A stretch of DNA of 64,000 bases from ZC4RG30 sp049841155 (GTDB lineage: Bacteria > Pseudomonadota > Gammaproteobacteria > Steroidobacterales > Steroidobacteraceae): positions 124,001 through 188,000 of the forward strand of contig JASGHI010000004.1 in assembly GCA_049841155.1 (NCBI GenBank), given 5' to 3'. Made by a program: the position numbers and the translations under genes. The notes below the pieces were generated by a model. The model had not been told where the DNA came from. It saw only the letters and a program-made list of their open reading frames with translations, and searched no databases. Shown one piece after another: positions 25,122-33,491 of this stretch. Positions within the stretch are counted from its first letter, which is position 1; each line of letters opens with the position of its first letter.

Positions 25122-26525
25122 ATGGATTATGCGCTGATCATCGATGGCAAGCGGCACCCCACCAGCGACAGCTCCGAGGTGCGCAATCCTTCGACCGGCG
25201 AAGTGGTCGGCCGCATGCCCAATGCGCAGCCGCAGGATCTCGAGAAGGCGGTCGCGGCGGCCAAGCGTGCGTTCGCGACCTGGAGCCAGAAGTCGGATGC
25301 AGAGCGGCGGGCTGCCTGCCATGCGGTTGCCGACAAGATCGAAGCCCATGGCGAGGAGCTGGCGCAGCTGCTCACCGCCGAGCAGGGCAAGCCGCTCAAT
25401 GGCATGGGTTCGCGCTTCGAGATCGGTGGCACGCTGGCCTGGACGCGCACCACGGCCGATCTTGAGCTCAAGCCCGAAGTGCTGCAGGACACCCCCGAGG
25501 GCCGCGTCGAACTGCATCGCAAGCCCATCGGTGTGGTGGGTTCGATCACGCCGTGGAACTGGCCGCTGATGATTGCCAGCTGGCATGTCATTCCGGCCAT
25601 CCGCACCGGCAACACCGTGGTCATCAAGCCTTCACCCTATACGCCGCTCTCCACGCTGCGCATGGTGGAGCTGATGAACGAAGTGCTGCCTCCGGGCGTG
25701 ATCAATGCCATCACCGGTCCGGATTCACTGGGCGCTGCGATGTCGGCGCATCCGGACATCAGCAAGATGGTGTTCACCGGTTCCACGGCCACCGGCCGCA
25801 AGGTGATGGCGTCGGCGGCGCCGACGCTGAAGAAACTGACTCTGGAGCTGGGCGGCAATGACGCCGGCATCGTGTTGCCGGATGCCGATCCCAAGAAGAT
25901 CGCTCCGGATGTGTTCTGGGGCGCCTTCATCAACGGCGGCCAGACCTGCGCCGCGCTCAAGCGCCTGTACGTGCACGACAGCATTTACGACGCCCTGTGC
26001 AAGGAACTCACCGCGTTTGCGGCCACCGTGCCCATGGGCGATGGCAGGGACGAGAAGAACCAGCTCGGCCCCGTGCAGAACAAGATGCAGTTCGACAAGG
26101 TCAAGGAGCTGGTGGACGATGCCGTGCGCAATGGCGGGCGCGTGCTCTGCGGCGGCAAGCCCGGCAATGGCCCCGGTTACTTCTACCCCATCACCCTGGT
26201 TGCCGACGTGAAGGACGGCATGCGGATCGTGGACGAAGAGCAGTTCGGCCCGGTGCTGCCCATCATCCGTTACTCCGACACCGATGCGATCGTGGACATC
26301 GCCAACCGCAATCCGAACGGACTGGGCGGCTCGGTGTGGAGTTCGGATCCGGCCAAGGCCAAGAAGGTGGGCCAGCGGCTGGAGTGCGGCAGCCTGTGGG
26401 TGAACAAGCATGGCGCCATCCAGCCCAATGCGCCCTTCGGTGGCGTCAAGCAGTCGGGGCTCGGAGTCGAGTTCGGCGCCGAAGGCCTGAAGGAATACAC
26501 CACCATCCAGACGGTATTCGTCTGA
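25122..26525 (+). CDS. NAD(P)-dependent aldehyde dehydrogenase
   Basis: 467-residue ALDH superfamily enzyme that oxidises an aldehyde to the acid. Visible elements are the cofactor and tunnel motif GSITPWNWPLMIASWHVIPA, the glycine motif FTGSTATGRKVM, the general base glutamate in TLELGGNDAGI and the nucleophile Cys276 in NGGQTCAALKRLYV. The end ALDH motif EEQFGPVLPIIRY is also present. A GGGAG ribosome binding site precedes the ATG. The neighbouring ThDP decarboxylase-like enzyme suggests it may handle aldehydes from 2-oxo acids, but the substrate is not fixed by sequence. Confidence 0.92.
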   Translation: MDYALIIDGKRHPTSDSSEVRNPSTGEVVGRMPNAQPQDLEKAVAAAKRAFATWSQKSDAERRAACHAVADKIEAHGEELAQLLTAEQGKPLNGMGSRFEIGGTLAWTRTTADLELKPEVLQDTPEGRVELHRKPIGVVGSITPWNWPLMIASWHVIPAIRTGNTVVIKPSPYTPLSTLRMVELMNEVLPPGVINAITGPDSLGAAMSAHPDISKMVFTGSTATGRKVMASAAPTLKKLTLELGGNDAGIVLPDADPKKIAPDVFWGAFINGGQTCAALKRLYVHDSIYDALCKELTAFAATVPMGDGRDEKNQLGPVQNKMQFDKVKELVDDAVRNGGRVLCGGKPGNGPGYFYPITLVADVKDGMRIVDEEQFGPVLPIIRYSDTDAIVDIANRNPNGLGGSVWSSDPAKAKKVGQRLECGSLWVNKHGAIQPNAPFGGVKQSGLGVEFGAEGLKEYTTIQTVFV

Positions 26526-26533
26526 TCAATGCA

Positions 26534-26562
26534 GGCCGCATTCCACGCAACGGAATGCGGCC
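26534..26562. terminator. Inverted repeat between convergent ALDH and CMD genes (probable bidirectional terminator)
   Basis: Perfect 11-base arms GGCCGCATTCC / GGAATGCGGCC with a 7-base loop, 9 bases after the ALDH stop codon. There is no U-tract on either side, so intrinsic termination would be weak. Confidence 0.5.
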
Positions 26563-26600
26563 ATGCGGGTGTATAGGGGAGCGTACACGTGCGTAGACTC

Positions 26601-27134
26601 TTACTCGGGTCCGACCTGCAGTGCCACGAGGAACCGCGACACCATGTTGTACGCGGCAATCACGCCGACCAGCTCGACCACCTGACGGTCATCCCCCAGC
26701 ATGCTGCGCGCCGCATCGAGAAGTTCCCCCGGGACATTCACGTCACGAGTCAGCGTGATGGCCATCTGCAGGACCAGCCGTTCGGTGGCATCGAAGCGCT
26801 GCGCGTCCGCCGCGGCCCGCAGAGGATCCCGCAGGGCCTGCAGCTGGCTTTGCGTGCCGCCGGCCGAGAGGAATACGGGCGCGTGCTGGAACACCTCGTA
26901 CTCGGCCCCGTTGAGATGCCCCACTGCGCATATGGCCAGCTCCCGCAGCCGCAGGGGCAGGGCCAGCTGTGAGCGCACTGCGCCGAGAAACTGGTTCCAG
27001 CCTTCCGCGAAGGGCGGGCTGTGCAGCAGCATGCGGTCGAGATTCAGCAGCGGGCCGCCGCGGCGCGCGCGGATGGCACTGACGATTTCGCCAGGCTCGC
27101 TGATGTCAGATGGCACATAGGGGATGGCTGGCAT
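26601..27134 (-). CDS. Carboxymuconolactone decarboxylase-like (CMD/AhpD superfamily) protein
   Basis: 177-residue all-helical protein. The CMD signature region reads LRLRELAICAVGHLNGAEYEVFQHAPVFLSAGG, including the conserved EYE...H pattern, but it lacks the CxxC pair of AhpD peroxidases. It is therefore more likely a lactone decarboxylase-like or unassigned CMD enzyme. I chose the ATG at 27134, preceded by AGGA at eight bases, over a TTG six codons upstream. It is divergent from the FAH gene, 42 bases apart, and probably belongs to the same catabolic set. Confidence 0.82.
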   Translation of the reverse strand: MPAIPYVPSDISEPGEIVSAIRARRGGPLLNLDRMLLHSPPFAEGWNQFLGAVRSQLALPLRLRELAICAVGHLNGAEYEVFQHAPVFLSAGGTQSQLQALRDPLRAAADAQRFDATERLVLQMAITLTRDVNVPGELLDAARSMLGDDRQVVELVGVIAAYNMVSRFLVALQVGPE

Positions 27135-27176
27135 GAATTGGTTCCTGTTCAAGTCCGGATTTTATGGAGAGTGCGC

Positions 27177-28112
27177 ATGAGGATCGCTACTGTACAAACG
27201 TCCCAGGGTCCCCAGCTGGCTGTTGCCATCGCCGATGGTTCTTCGGCGGTGCTGATGCAGAAGTTGTGGCCGGGCGGGCCGCAGGACATGCTCGCGGCCA
27301 TGCAGGTCGAGGCCGAGATCATGCGCCGTCTGGCGGCCAATGGCAGCGCCGGCGCCGTGCGCAGCGACGAGTTGCACTTCCTGCCCCCCATCCCGCGTCC
27401 CGGCAAGATCGTGTGCCTGGCGCTGAACAACAGCGCCAACAGCACCCGCATCCTCAAGGGTCCCTCGCATCCGGCGATGTTCAACAAGCCTTCCAGCTCG
27501 CTGCTGGGCCATGGGCGCCCCATCCGCCTGCGCAAGGACTACGGGCGCGTGCATCCCGAGCCGGAACTGGTGGTGGTGATCGGCAAGGGCGGCGCCGACA
27601 TTGCCGCGGCGGATGCCTATGACCATGTGTTCGGCTACACCATCATGAACGACCTGACCTCGCCGACCATGCGCGGGGACGACACCTTCCACTACCGCGC
27701 CATCCACCCGAGCAAGGACGATCCGCAGCAGATCGAATACCTCGACACCTGGGTGAGCTACCCGGGACGCTACAAGGGTACGGACGGCTTCGGTCCCATC
27801 GGTCCGTGGATCGCGACCCGCGCGGAGATTCCCGACCCACATGCGCTGACGGTGACCTGCACGCACCGCGGCCGCGTGGTGACGGAAGACACCACGAACA
27901 ACCTCACCTACAAGGTGCCGGATGTCATCGCCTATGTGTCCTACTACATGACGCTGGAGCAGGGCGACATCATCTCCATGGGCACGGCATTGAAGGCCGC
28001 CGGCGGCAGCGGGCAGGCCGTGCAGACGGTGGATCTGACGACGCTGGGCGGACCGATCGACGTGACCATCTCCGGCATCGGCACGCTGAGCAACCCGGTG
28101 GAGCACCGCTGA
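27177..28112 (+). CDS. Fumarylacetoacetate hydrolase family protein
   Basis: 311-residue FAH-superfamily enzyme; relatives hydrolyse C-C bonds, hydrate or decarboxylate dienoic acids, often in aromatic catabolism. The core has HPEPELVVVIGKGG with the metal-binding glutamates, GYTIMNDLTSPTMRG, a DTWVSYPG stretch and LTCTHRGRVV-like strands. The C-terminal LEQGDIISMGTA is typical. The ATG at 27177 follows GGAGA at seven bases; longer upstream reading is not credible because it runs antisense through the CMD gene. The substrate is unknown. Confidence 0.88.
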   Translation: MRIATVQTSQGPQLAVAIADGSSAVLMQKLWPGGPQDMLAAMQVEAEIMRRLAANGSAGAVRSDELHFLPPIPRPGKIVCLALNNSANSTRILKGPSHPAMFNKPSSSLLGHGRPIRLRKDYGRVHPEPELVVVIGKGGADIAAADAYDHVFGYTIMNDLTSPTMRGDDTFHYRAIHPSKDDPQQIEYLDTWVSYPGRYKGTDGFGPIGPWIATRAEIPDPHALTVTCTHRGRVVTEDTTNNLTYKVPDVIAYVSYYMTLEQGDIISMGTALKAAGGSGQAVQTVDLTTLGGPIDVTISGIGTLSNPVEHR

Positions 28113-28136
28113 CCGGCGGTGCCCCTCCGGTGATCT

Positions 28137-29768
28137 TCAGCGGGGGGGCGAGGGGTGCAGGAAGCCCCAGGGCGAGGTTTCCGCACCGCGCTCCAGACGC
28201 ACTTCGATGACCTGCGGCGAATCCGCGGCCAGCGCCTTTTCCAGCGCCGGCCGCAGGGCGGCGGGTGAATCCACGCTGACCGCCTGCACGCCGAAGCTTT
28301 CGGCCAGCTTCACGAAGTCGGGGTTGTGCAGGTCCGCGCCGATCAGCCGGCCGCCGTAGCGCTCCATCTGGTCGCGCCGCACGTTGCCGTAGCAGCGGTT
28401 GTTGAAGATGATGGTGACCAGGTTGATGCCGTGCTGCACGGCGGTCGCCAGTTCCTGCACGCCGAACATGAAGCCGCCGTCACCGCTGACGTTGACCACG
28501 GCCTTGTCCGGATGGGCGACCTTCACGCCCAGCGCCGTGTTGAACCCGAAGCCCAGATTGTCCTGGTAGCCGCAGGTGATGTACTGCCGCGGCGCATGTA
28601 CGGGGAACCCGAGGCGCGCGGTGAAGCCCATCTGCGAAACTTCCTCGCAGAAGAACCCGTCGCGCGGCAGCACGGCGCGGATGGTGTCCAGATACGCCAT
28701 CTGCGGCTGCAATGACTCGATGGCCTTGCGCGCGCGCTGCTTGATGGCCTGGAACTCCTCGCTGCGCGAGGCTACGCGGCCCAGGCGCGCCGGCAGCGCC
28801 TTGATGAGCGCGCGCGCGCCCACGGCCGCATCGGTCACCAGGCCGACGTTGGGCTTCACGCGCACCATCTCGGTGGGATCGATGTCGATGCGGATGGTCT
28901 TGATTCCCGGCGGCATCCATTGCCAGCGCATGTACTGCATTTCCAGGCGGCTGCCGATGCCGATCAGCAGGTCGCAGTTCTTCCAGTAGTCCCATGCGGC
29001 GACCATGGACATGCCCAGCGGATCGTCCTCGCTGACGATGCCCTTGCCGGAGCGGTGAGCGGTGACGGGCGCCTGCAGCATGCGCGCCAGCTCGAGGACT
29101 TCCGTGGCGGCATCCAGCGCGCCGGCACCCACCATGATCAGCGGGCGCTTGGCTTCGGCGATAAGCGCCACGGCGGCGGCAACCGCGTCCGGATCGGCCT
29201 CCGGCACCGTGGCTAGCGGCAACACGGCCTTGGGCAGCGTCACTTCGGCCTTCATGCCGAACACATCCCACGGCGCTTCGATGCCCACCGGCCGCACCCG
29301 GCCGCTGAACATCTGCCGGAAGGCCTCGTACATCACACCGGCCGCCTGCGTCGGGTGATCGATGCGCTCCGACCACTTGGTCAGACCGCGCAGCAGCGCC
29401 AGCTGGTCCGGCAGCTCGTGCAGCTGGCCGCGGCCGCGGCCGATCAGGTGCGACATGATCTCGCCCGTGACGCACATCACCGGCGCGGTGGCGCCGTAGG
29501 CCGTGCACAGCGCAGCGCCGGAGTTCAGCACGCCGGGGCCCGGCACCACGGTATAGATGCCGGCGCGCCCGCTGGATTTCGCATAGCCGAAAGCCATGTA
29601 GCCGGCGCCCTGTTCGTGGCGCGTGGTGATGAATCTCAGATCCGACGACCTCTCGGCCAGCGCATCGTTGAAGTCATACATGTGCGCGCCGGGGATGCCG
29701 AATACGGTATCCACGCCATGCGCAACCAGCGATTGGGCCATCACCTGGCCGGTAGTCAGTACGGGCAC
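28137..29768 (-). CDS. Thiamine diphosphate-dependent enzyme (acetolactate synthase/2-oxo acid decarboxylase-like)
   Basis: 543-residue ThDP enzyme with the three usual domains. The N-terminal Pyr domain has the activating glutamate in FITTRHEQGAGYMAFGYAK. The central nucleotide-fold domain includes LIMVGAGALDAATEVLELA. The C-terminal PP domain has the ThDP/Mg motif SGDGGFMFGVQELATA ending in NNRCYGNV. It resembles large IlvB-like proteins, and no IlvN regulatory subunit is near, so a catabolic decarboxylase or lyase is as likely as acetolactate synthase. The GTG at 29768 is chosen for the preceding GGAG; upstream codons run through the intergenic region. It is divergent from the IclR gene. 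Confidence 0.85.
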   Translation of the reverse strand: MPVLTTGQVMAQSLVAHGVDTVFGIPGAHMYDFNDALAERSSDLRFITTRHEQGAGYMAFGYAKSSGRAGIYTVVPGPGVLNSGAALCTAYGATAPVMCVTGEIMSHLIGRGRGQLHELPDQLALLRGLTKWSERIDHPTQAAGVMYEAFRQMFSGRVRPVGIEAPWDVFGMKAEVTLPKAVLPLATVPEADPDAVAAAVALIAEAKRPLIMVGAGALDAATEVLELARMLQAPVTAHRSGKGIVSEDDPLGMSMVAAWDYWKNCDLLIGIGSRLEMQYMRWQWMPPGIKTIRIDIDPTEMVRVKPNVGLVTDAAVGARALIKALPARLGRVASRSEEFQAIKQRARKAIESLQPQMAYLDTIRAVLPRDGFFCEEVSQMGFTARLGFPVHAPRQYITCGYQDNLGFGFNTALGVKVAHPDKAVVNVSGDGGFMFGVQELATAVQHGINLVTIIFNNRCYGNVRRDQMERYGGRLIGADLHNPDFVKLAESFGVQAVSVDSPAALRPALEKALAADSPQVIEVRLERGAETSPWGFLHPSPPR

Positions 29769-29860
29769 TTTTGAAACTCCAGAGGCGCGTCCAGCCTTCT
29801 TTTCCTGTGAACCGAGAAGTCTAACAGCACGGGGTCGGCAACCCGCAGTCGGGGCCGGGG

Positions 29861-29877
29861 ATTTCGTCAGTCGAAAT
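29861..29877 (+). promoter_or_regulatory. Putative IclR operator ATTTCG-N5-CGAAAT and iclR promoter region
   Basis: A perfect inverted repeat, ATTTCG TCAGT CGAAAT, lies between the divergent ThDP-enzyme and IclR genes. A 17-base window elsewhere (35373-35389) is identical at 16 positions. The repeat overlaps the -35 region of the IclR promoter, whose -10 TAGTCT (29893-29898) is 7 bases before the IclR ATG. Autorepression is the simplest reading. Confidence 0.6.
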
Positions 29878-29905
29878 ATGTGCAAAATAGGGTAGTCTCT
29901 GCACC

Positions 29906-30715
29906 ATGGGGGAACGCGCGGGACACATCCGTTCGATTGCGAGGGCCCTGGGTCTTCTGCATGCGATGAACGAGAAGCAGCCTTGCACCATTGCGGAGCT
30001 GCAGGCCACCACCAGGCTGCCCAAGCCCACCGTGTTCCGCATCCTCACCACGCTGGAAGACGAAGGATACGTCCGCAACGAGGGCGGACTCGGCCGTTAC
30101 CGCGTCACGGAAAAAACGCGGCGGCTGAGCGCCGGCTACGGCGAAAAGTCACTGCTGATCGACATCGGTGCGCCGCTGCTGCTGACCGTGACCCGCAGCA
30201 TCAAGTGGCCGCTGGCCCTGGGCACGCTGGACCGGGATGCCATCGTGGTGCGTTATTCGACCATGCCCTACAGCCCGCTCGCCGTGCAGGCCACGACGCT
30301 GGGGCACCGCCTGCCGCTGCTCGAAACGGCGATGGGGCAGTCCTACCTGGCCTTCTGCGATGTCAGCGAGCAGCGGATCCTCTGCGACCTGTTGCTGGCC
30401 AGCGCCATCGACGACCGCGGAGTCGCCGGCGAGAGCATCACGGGCGAGATGATCGAGTCGCTGATCAGCCAGGTCCGCCGCCGCGGCTACGGGCTGCGCC
30501 TGCCGCGCGCCTCGGGGGGCAGTGCGACCGTTGCGGTGCCCGTGCTGCGCGAGGCCCAGATACTGGGCGTGCTCAGCATGACGACCTTCGGCAATCTGAT
30601 GAACGAGAAGCTGCTGGCGACCTACCTGCCCGTGCTGCGCGAAACGGCGTGCAACATCGTCGAGGCCATCGACGCGCACAACGAGGCATTGGAGCCGGCC
30701 ATGGTGGCCCGCTAG
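29906..30715 (+). CDS. IclR family transcriptional regulator
   Basis: 269-residue regulator. The N-terminal winged helix-turn-helix is TIAELQATTRLPKPTVFRILTTLEDEGYV (about residues 28-56). The C-terminal effector-binding GAF-like domain (about 90-260) begins near LLIDIGAPLLLTVTRS. IclR proteins control catabolic operons in response to small acids. It is divergent from the ThDP-enzyme gene, and the inverted repeat in between recurs upstream of the DUF6152 pair, so its regulon probably covers this region. No Shine-Dalgarno is seen; the start is set by the close TAGTCT box. Confidence 0.9.
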   Translation: MGERAGHIRSIARALGLLHAMNEKQPCTIAELQATTRLPKPTVFRILTTLEDEGYVRNEGGLGRYRVTEKTRRLSAGYGEKSLLIDIGAPLLLTVTRSIKWPLALGTLDRDAIVVRYSTMPYSPLAVQATTLGHRLPLLETAMGQSYLAFCDVSEQRILCDLLLASAIDDRGVAGESITGEMIESLISQVRRRGYGLRLPRASGGSATVAVPVLREAQILGVLSMTTFGNLMNEKLLATYLPVLRETACNIVEAIDAHNEALEPAMVAR

Positions 30716-30742
30716 GCGAGGCGGGCCGCTGGCTGGCCGGCG

Positions 30743-30762
30743 GTGGACGGTCTGCCGTCCAC
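30743..30762. terminator. Hairpin between convergent IclR and RidA genes
   Basis: Perfect arms GTGGACGG / CCGTCCAC with a TCTG loop, in the gap between the two convergent stop codons. On the plus strand it is followed by a short CTTTCCCC stretch, so it may end IclR transcription. Confidence 0.4.
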
Positions 30763-30800
30763 GCCAGCTTTCCCCTGCAGGGAGTCGGAATGTCGGGGGA

Positions 30801-31316
30801 TCAGTGCTTCTTCGGGCGTGCCGCGACGACGTCGATTTCCACCAGCGCGCCGAGGGCCAGTGCGGCCACCTGCACGGTGGAGCGCGCCGGCTTGTTCGGC
30901 TGGGCAGCCGTGCCGAAGAACTCGCGGTAGACGGTGTTCATGCCGTTGAAGTCCATCTTGCCGTCGAGCTTGGAGTCGCCGGCCAGGAAGACGTTCATCT
31001 GCACCACATCACCGAGCGTGAGGCCCTGCTCCTCCAGTGACTTCTGGATACGGGTGAGCACGCTGCGTGTCTGCGCGGCGGTGTCGCCCACCACTGTCGC
31101 CGGCGTGCCCGCAGGTGCGCCCTCCGGAACCTTGGTCTCGCCCAGCGTGCCCGAAAGGAACAGCAGGTCGCCGGCCCAGACGGAGGAGGAAAAGGGCGCA
31201 TTCGGTGCGCCATTGCGCTTCACTTCCACTCCGCTGCCGGCGTCGGCGGCCAGCGCCGCCGTGGACGCGGCCATCAGGCCACACAGTGCAAGCGTGATTC
31301 GTGCAGGCATTGGCAT
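30801..31316 (-). CDS. Secreted RidA/YjgF family protein (imine deaminase)
   Basis: 171-residue RidA-fold protein that carries a signal peptide (MPMPARITLALCGLMAASTAALA), so it should act in the periplasm. Most RidA proteins are cytoplasmic. The domain runs from about residue 40 (FSSSVWAGDLLFLSGTLG) to ALGALVEIDVVAARP at the end. RidA hydrolyses 2-imino acids to 2-oxo acids and ammonia. It is the last gene of the operon with the flavin amine oxidase and cytochrome c, which would produce such imines. GGAG lies ten bases before the chosen ATG; a second ATG two codons later is possible. Confidence 0.87.
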   Translation of the reverse strand: MPMPARITLALCGLMAASTAALAADAGSGVEVKRNGAPNAPFSSSVWAGDLLFLSGTLGETKVPEGAPAGTPATVVGDTAAQTRSVLTRIQKSLEEQGLTLGDVVQMNVFLAGDSKLDGKMDFNGMNTVYREFFGTAAQPNKPARSTVQVAALALGALVEIDVVAARPKKH

Positions 31317-31335
31317 CGGGTTGGTTCTCCGTGGG

Positions 31336-31935
31336 TCAGTTGCGGGATTCGGTGGCGAGGTAGCGCGCCACGTCGGCGATGGCGTAGTCCGCCGGCAGCG
31401 TGCCGACGATCTGGTGCATCTGGAAGGCCCAGATGTCCACCGGATCGGCGCCGCGCGTACCGGAGCGGTACTTCGCGAAAGTCGACACGATGTACCAGTC
31501 GTTCAGGCGCGTGAGGTTGGGTGCATGCAGATCGGCATTGCCCTGGCCGCGAGGCCCGTGGCAGGCCGCGCAGGTCTCGGCATAGAGCTTCTTGCCGCGG
31601 GCCGCATTGCCTTCGACGGTGGCCGTTGCCTTGGTGGCAGGCAGGCTGGCCAGGAACTTCAGCACTTCCGGTTCCTCGGCCGCCGTGATCTGGCGGGTGA
31701 CCGAGTGCATTTCGCTGCCGGAAGGATCCTTGTCGAAGGCATTGCCGCGCAGCGAACCGCGGTAGGCCGCCAGCGCATCGGTCAGGTACCAGGGCTCGAT
31801 GCCCTTGAGCGCCGGAGCCGCGATGTTCTGGTTGCCGCCGGCATTGGCGCCGTGGCACAGCGTGCAGTAGGTGTAATCCGCCGTCACCGCGGCGCTGGCC
31901 CACAGGCCGAGCAACAAGCCTGCTGCGATCCTCAT
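31336..31935 (-). CDS. Periplasmic di-haem c-type cytochrome
   Basis: 199 residues with a short signal peptide (MRIAAGLLLGLWASAAVTA) and two haem-binding CxxCH motifs, CTLCHG at Cys24-His28 and CAACHGPRGQGN in the second half. Each lies in a cytochrome c4/c553-like domain. It presumably accepts electrons from the oxidase encoded just upstream and passes them to the respiratory chain. The ATG overlaps the oxidase stop as ATGA, so the two are made in step. An upstream ATG in the same frame lies inside the oxidase gene and is rejected. Confidence 0.9.
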   Translation of the reverse strand: MRIAAGLLLGLWASAAVTADYTYCTLCHGANAGGNQNIAAPALKGIEPWYLTDALAAYRGSLRGNAFDKDPSGSEMHSVTRQITAAEEPEVLKFLASLPATKATATVEGNAARGKKLYAETCAACHGPRGQGNADLHAPNLTRLNDWYIVSTFAKYRSGTRGADPVDIWAFQMHQIVGTLPADYAIADVARYLATESRN

Positions 31936-33482
31936 GCTGCACCTGCCGCTTCGCGCTCTTCGACCCGGTTTAGGACGTTCTGCGCAGCAAGCACCGCCGC
32001 CTCCATCCATCCCGCATGGGCGCTGATCTGGTCACCCACGAGGTAGTGGCGGCCTTCGGGCTGTCGCAACATCTTGAGGGTCTCCTCATCCGTTTCGCGC
32101 GCCGTGCATCCCAGCATGTGGTTCATGCGGTGCCAGGCCACGCTGCAGCCATTCTCGAAGTACTTCGCATAGCCCGGATGCAGTCCCTCGCCCTGGGCAA
32201 GTGCCGCGGCGATGCGCTCCTCGGCCGACATCGTGGTGAAGCGGGTCGCCGGACCGGCGGCCAGGTAGTAGCCGCCGATCAGCACGCCCTTGCGCTGGCC
32301 GAAGCCATGCGAGGGGTACTGGATCTGGCCGATGTCGCGGTTGGTCCAGGAAATGCCGCCGTAGACGCCTTCCCGTTCCCAGAACCGCTCGCGCATCTGC
32401 AGCGCGATCTTCGACAGGGTGCCGCGTGGGCGCACCGTCAGGAGCTTCTTCATGCCGGCGCTGAAGTTGCTGTCGACGCCCGCCAGCAATTGTCCCGGCA
32501 CGCTGTCGAGGCAGTAGTCGCCCGACACCGTATGCGTGGTGCCATCCTTGCGGTAGGTGACCTCGACCTTGCGGTCCGAGGTGCGGATGGCAATCACCTG
32601 GGAGTTGAGCTCGATGCGTCCGGGCAGCTGTGCGGCAAAGCCGCGGATGATCATGTCCATGCCGCCCACGGGCTGCAGCACGGCCGACTGGTACTCGTCC
32701 TCGCCGAACATCATGGCGGTGCGCCAGTAGTCCGAGCTCAGCAGTTGTGCAGCCGTCAGCGGCGTCTTGTTCCCGTCGTGGTCGAACAGGCCGCCGCCGT
32801 GCAGCCGGCCGGCGCGGCCGGGCGAACCGGTGTAGTGCAGGGATTTGTCCAGGTCGCCGAACTGCGTGATGAAGGCCCGCAGCCGGTCGCGATCGGCCTC
32901 GCTGAGCGGTGCATCGAGCGTGGCGGCGGACAGCGAGCGTCCGGCCAGTTCGGAGATGAAGCCGCGGGCGTCAGCGATGAATTCGCGCTGCCGCATGCGT
33001 TTGCCGTCCTGGAAACCGTCGAACTGCAGCCATGCCGCGTAGTTGGAGTTGATGTGCGGTTCCAGCGTGACGCCGAGCTGTTTGCAGTAGGCCAGGATCT
33101 GCGAGTGCACCGTCGGGATGCGCGAGGCGCCGGCGTTGAAGTACAGGTTCGGGTCATTGTCGAACTGGCATACCTGCCGGTTGCCGATCTCGTCGATGAC
33201 GTCGCCGCCGCGCACCGTGAGCACGCGGCCGCCGAGCCGGTTGGCCGATTCGAGCACCTGCACGCTGTAGCCGGCGCGCTGCAGCTCGAAGGCCGACACC
33301 AGGCCGGCGATGCCGGCGCCGAGGATGAGCACGTGGCGCTGGCCCCGTGCCTTCGACAGTTGCAGGGGTGGCGGGAGTGTGCCGCCGGGCATCAGTTCCA
33401 GTGCGGCTGCCACCCGCATGGTGGCCGCCACGCCGCCCGTGAGGGCGGCGCACTGCAGCAGTTGGCGTCGTGTGAGTGCCAT
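31932..33482 (-). CDS. Flavin monoamine oxidase / L-amino acid oxidase-like protein, probably Tat-exported
   Basis: 516-residue FAD enzyme of the amine oxidase superfamily. The N-terminus MALTRRQLLQCAALTGGVAA has a twin-arginine motif and hydrophobic stretch, indicating export as a folded, FAD-loaded protein. The FAD fold is HVLILGAGIAGLVSAFELQRAG, followed by the R-rich GG motif ANRLGGRVLTVRGG. The C-terminal FAD/substrate part is GRHYLVGDQISAHAGWMEAAV. Relatives oxidise amines or L-amino acids to imines. Coupling with a di-haem cytochrome suggests a dehydrogenase that passes electrons to haem. The substrate is unknown. It lies between the 282-residue exported protein and the cytochrome. Confidence 0.87.
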   Translation of the reverse strand: MALTRRQLLQCAALTGGVAATMRVAAALELMPGGTLPPPLQLSKARGQRHVLILGAGIAGLVSAFELQRAGYSVQVLESANRLGGRVLTVRGGDVIDEIGNRQVCQFDNDPNLYFNAGASRIPTVHSQILAYCKQLGVTLEPHINSNYAAWLQFDGFQDGKRMRQREFIADARGFISELAGRSLSAATLDAPLSEADRDRLRAFITQFGDLDKSLHYTGSPGRAGRLHGGGLFDHDGNKTPLTAAQLLSSDYWRTAMMFGEDEYQSAVLQPVGGMDMIIRGFAAQLPGRIELNSQVIAIRTSDRKVEVTYRKDGTTHTVSGDYCLDSVPGQLLAGVDSNFSAGMKKLLTVRPRGTLSKIALQMRERFWEREGVYGGISWTNRDIGQIQYPSHGFGQRKGVLIGGYYLAAGPATRFTTMSAEERIAAALAQGEGLHPGYAKYFENGCSVAWHRMNHMLGCTARETDEETLKMLRQPEGRHYLVGDQISAHAGWMEAAVLAAQNVLNRVEEREAAGAA

Positions 33483-33491
33483 GTGGGGCCT

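Noticed and set aside
28137..29768. Firm annotation as acetolactate synthase IlvB
   Set aside because: The ThDP motifs do not separate acetolactate synthase from related decarboxylases and lyases, there is no small subunit gene, and the neighbourhood is catabolic. A family-level name is used.
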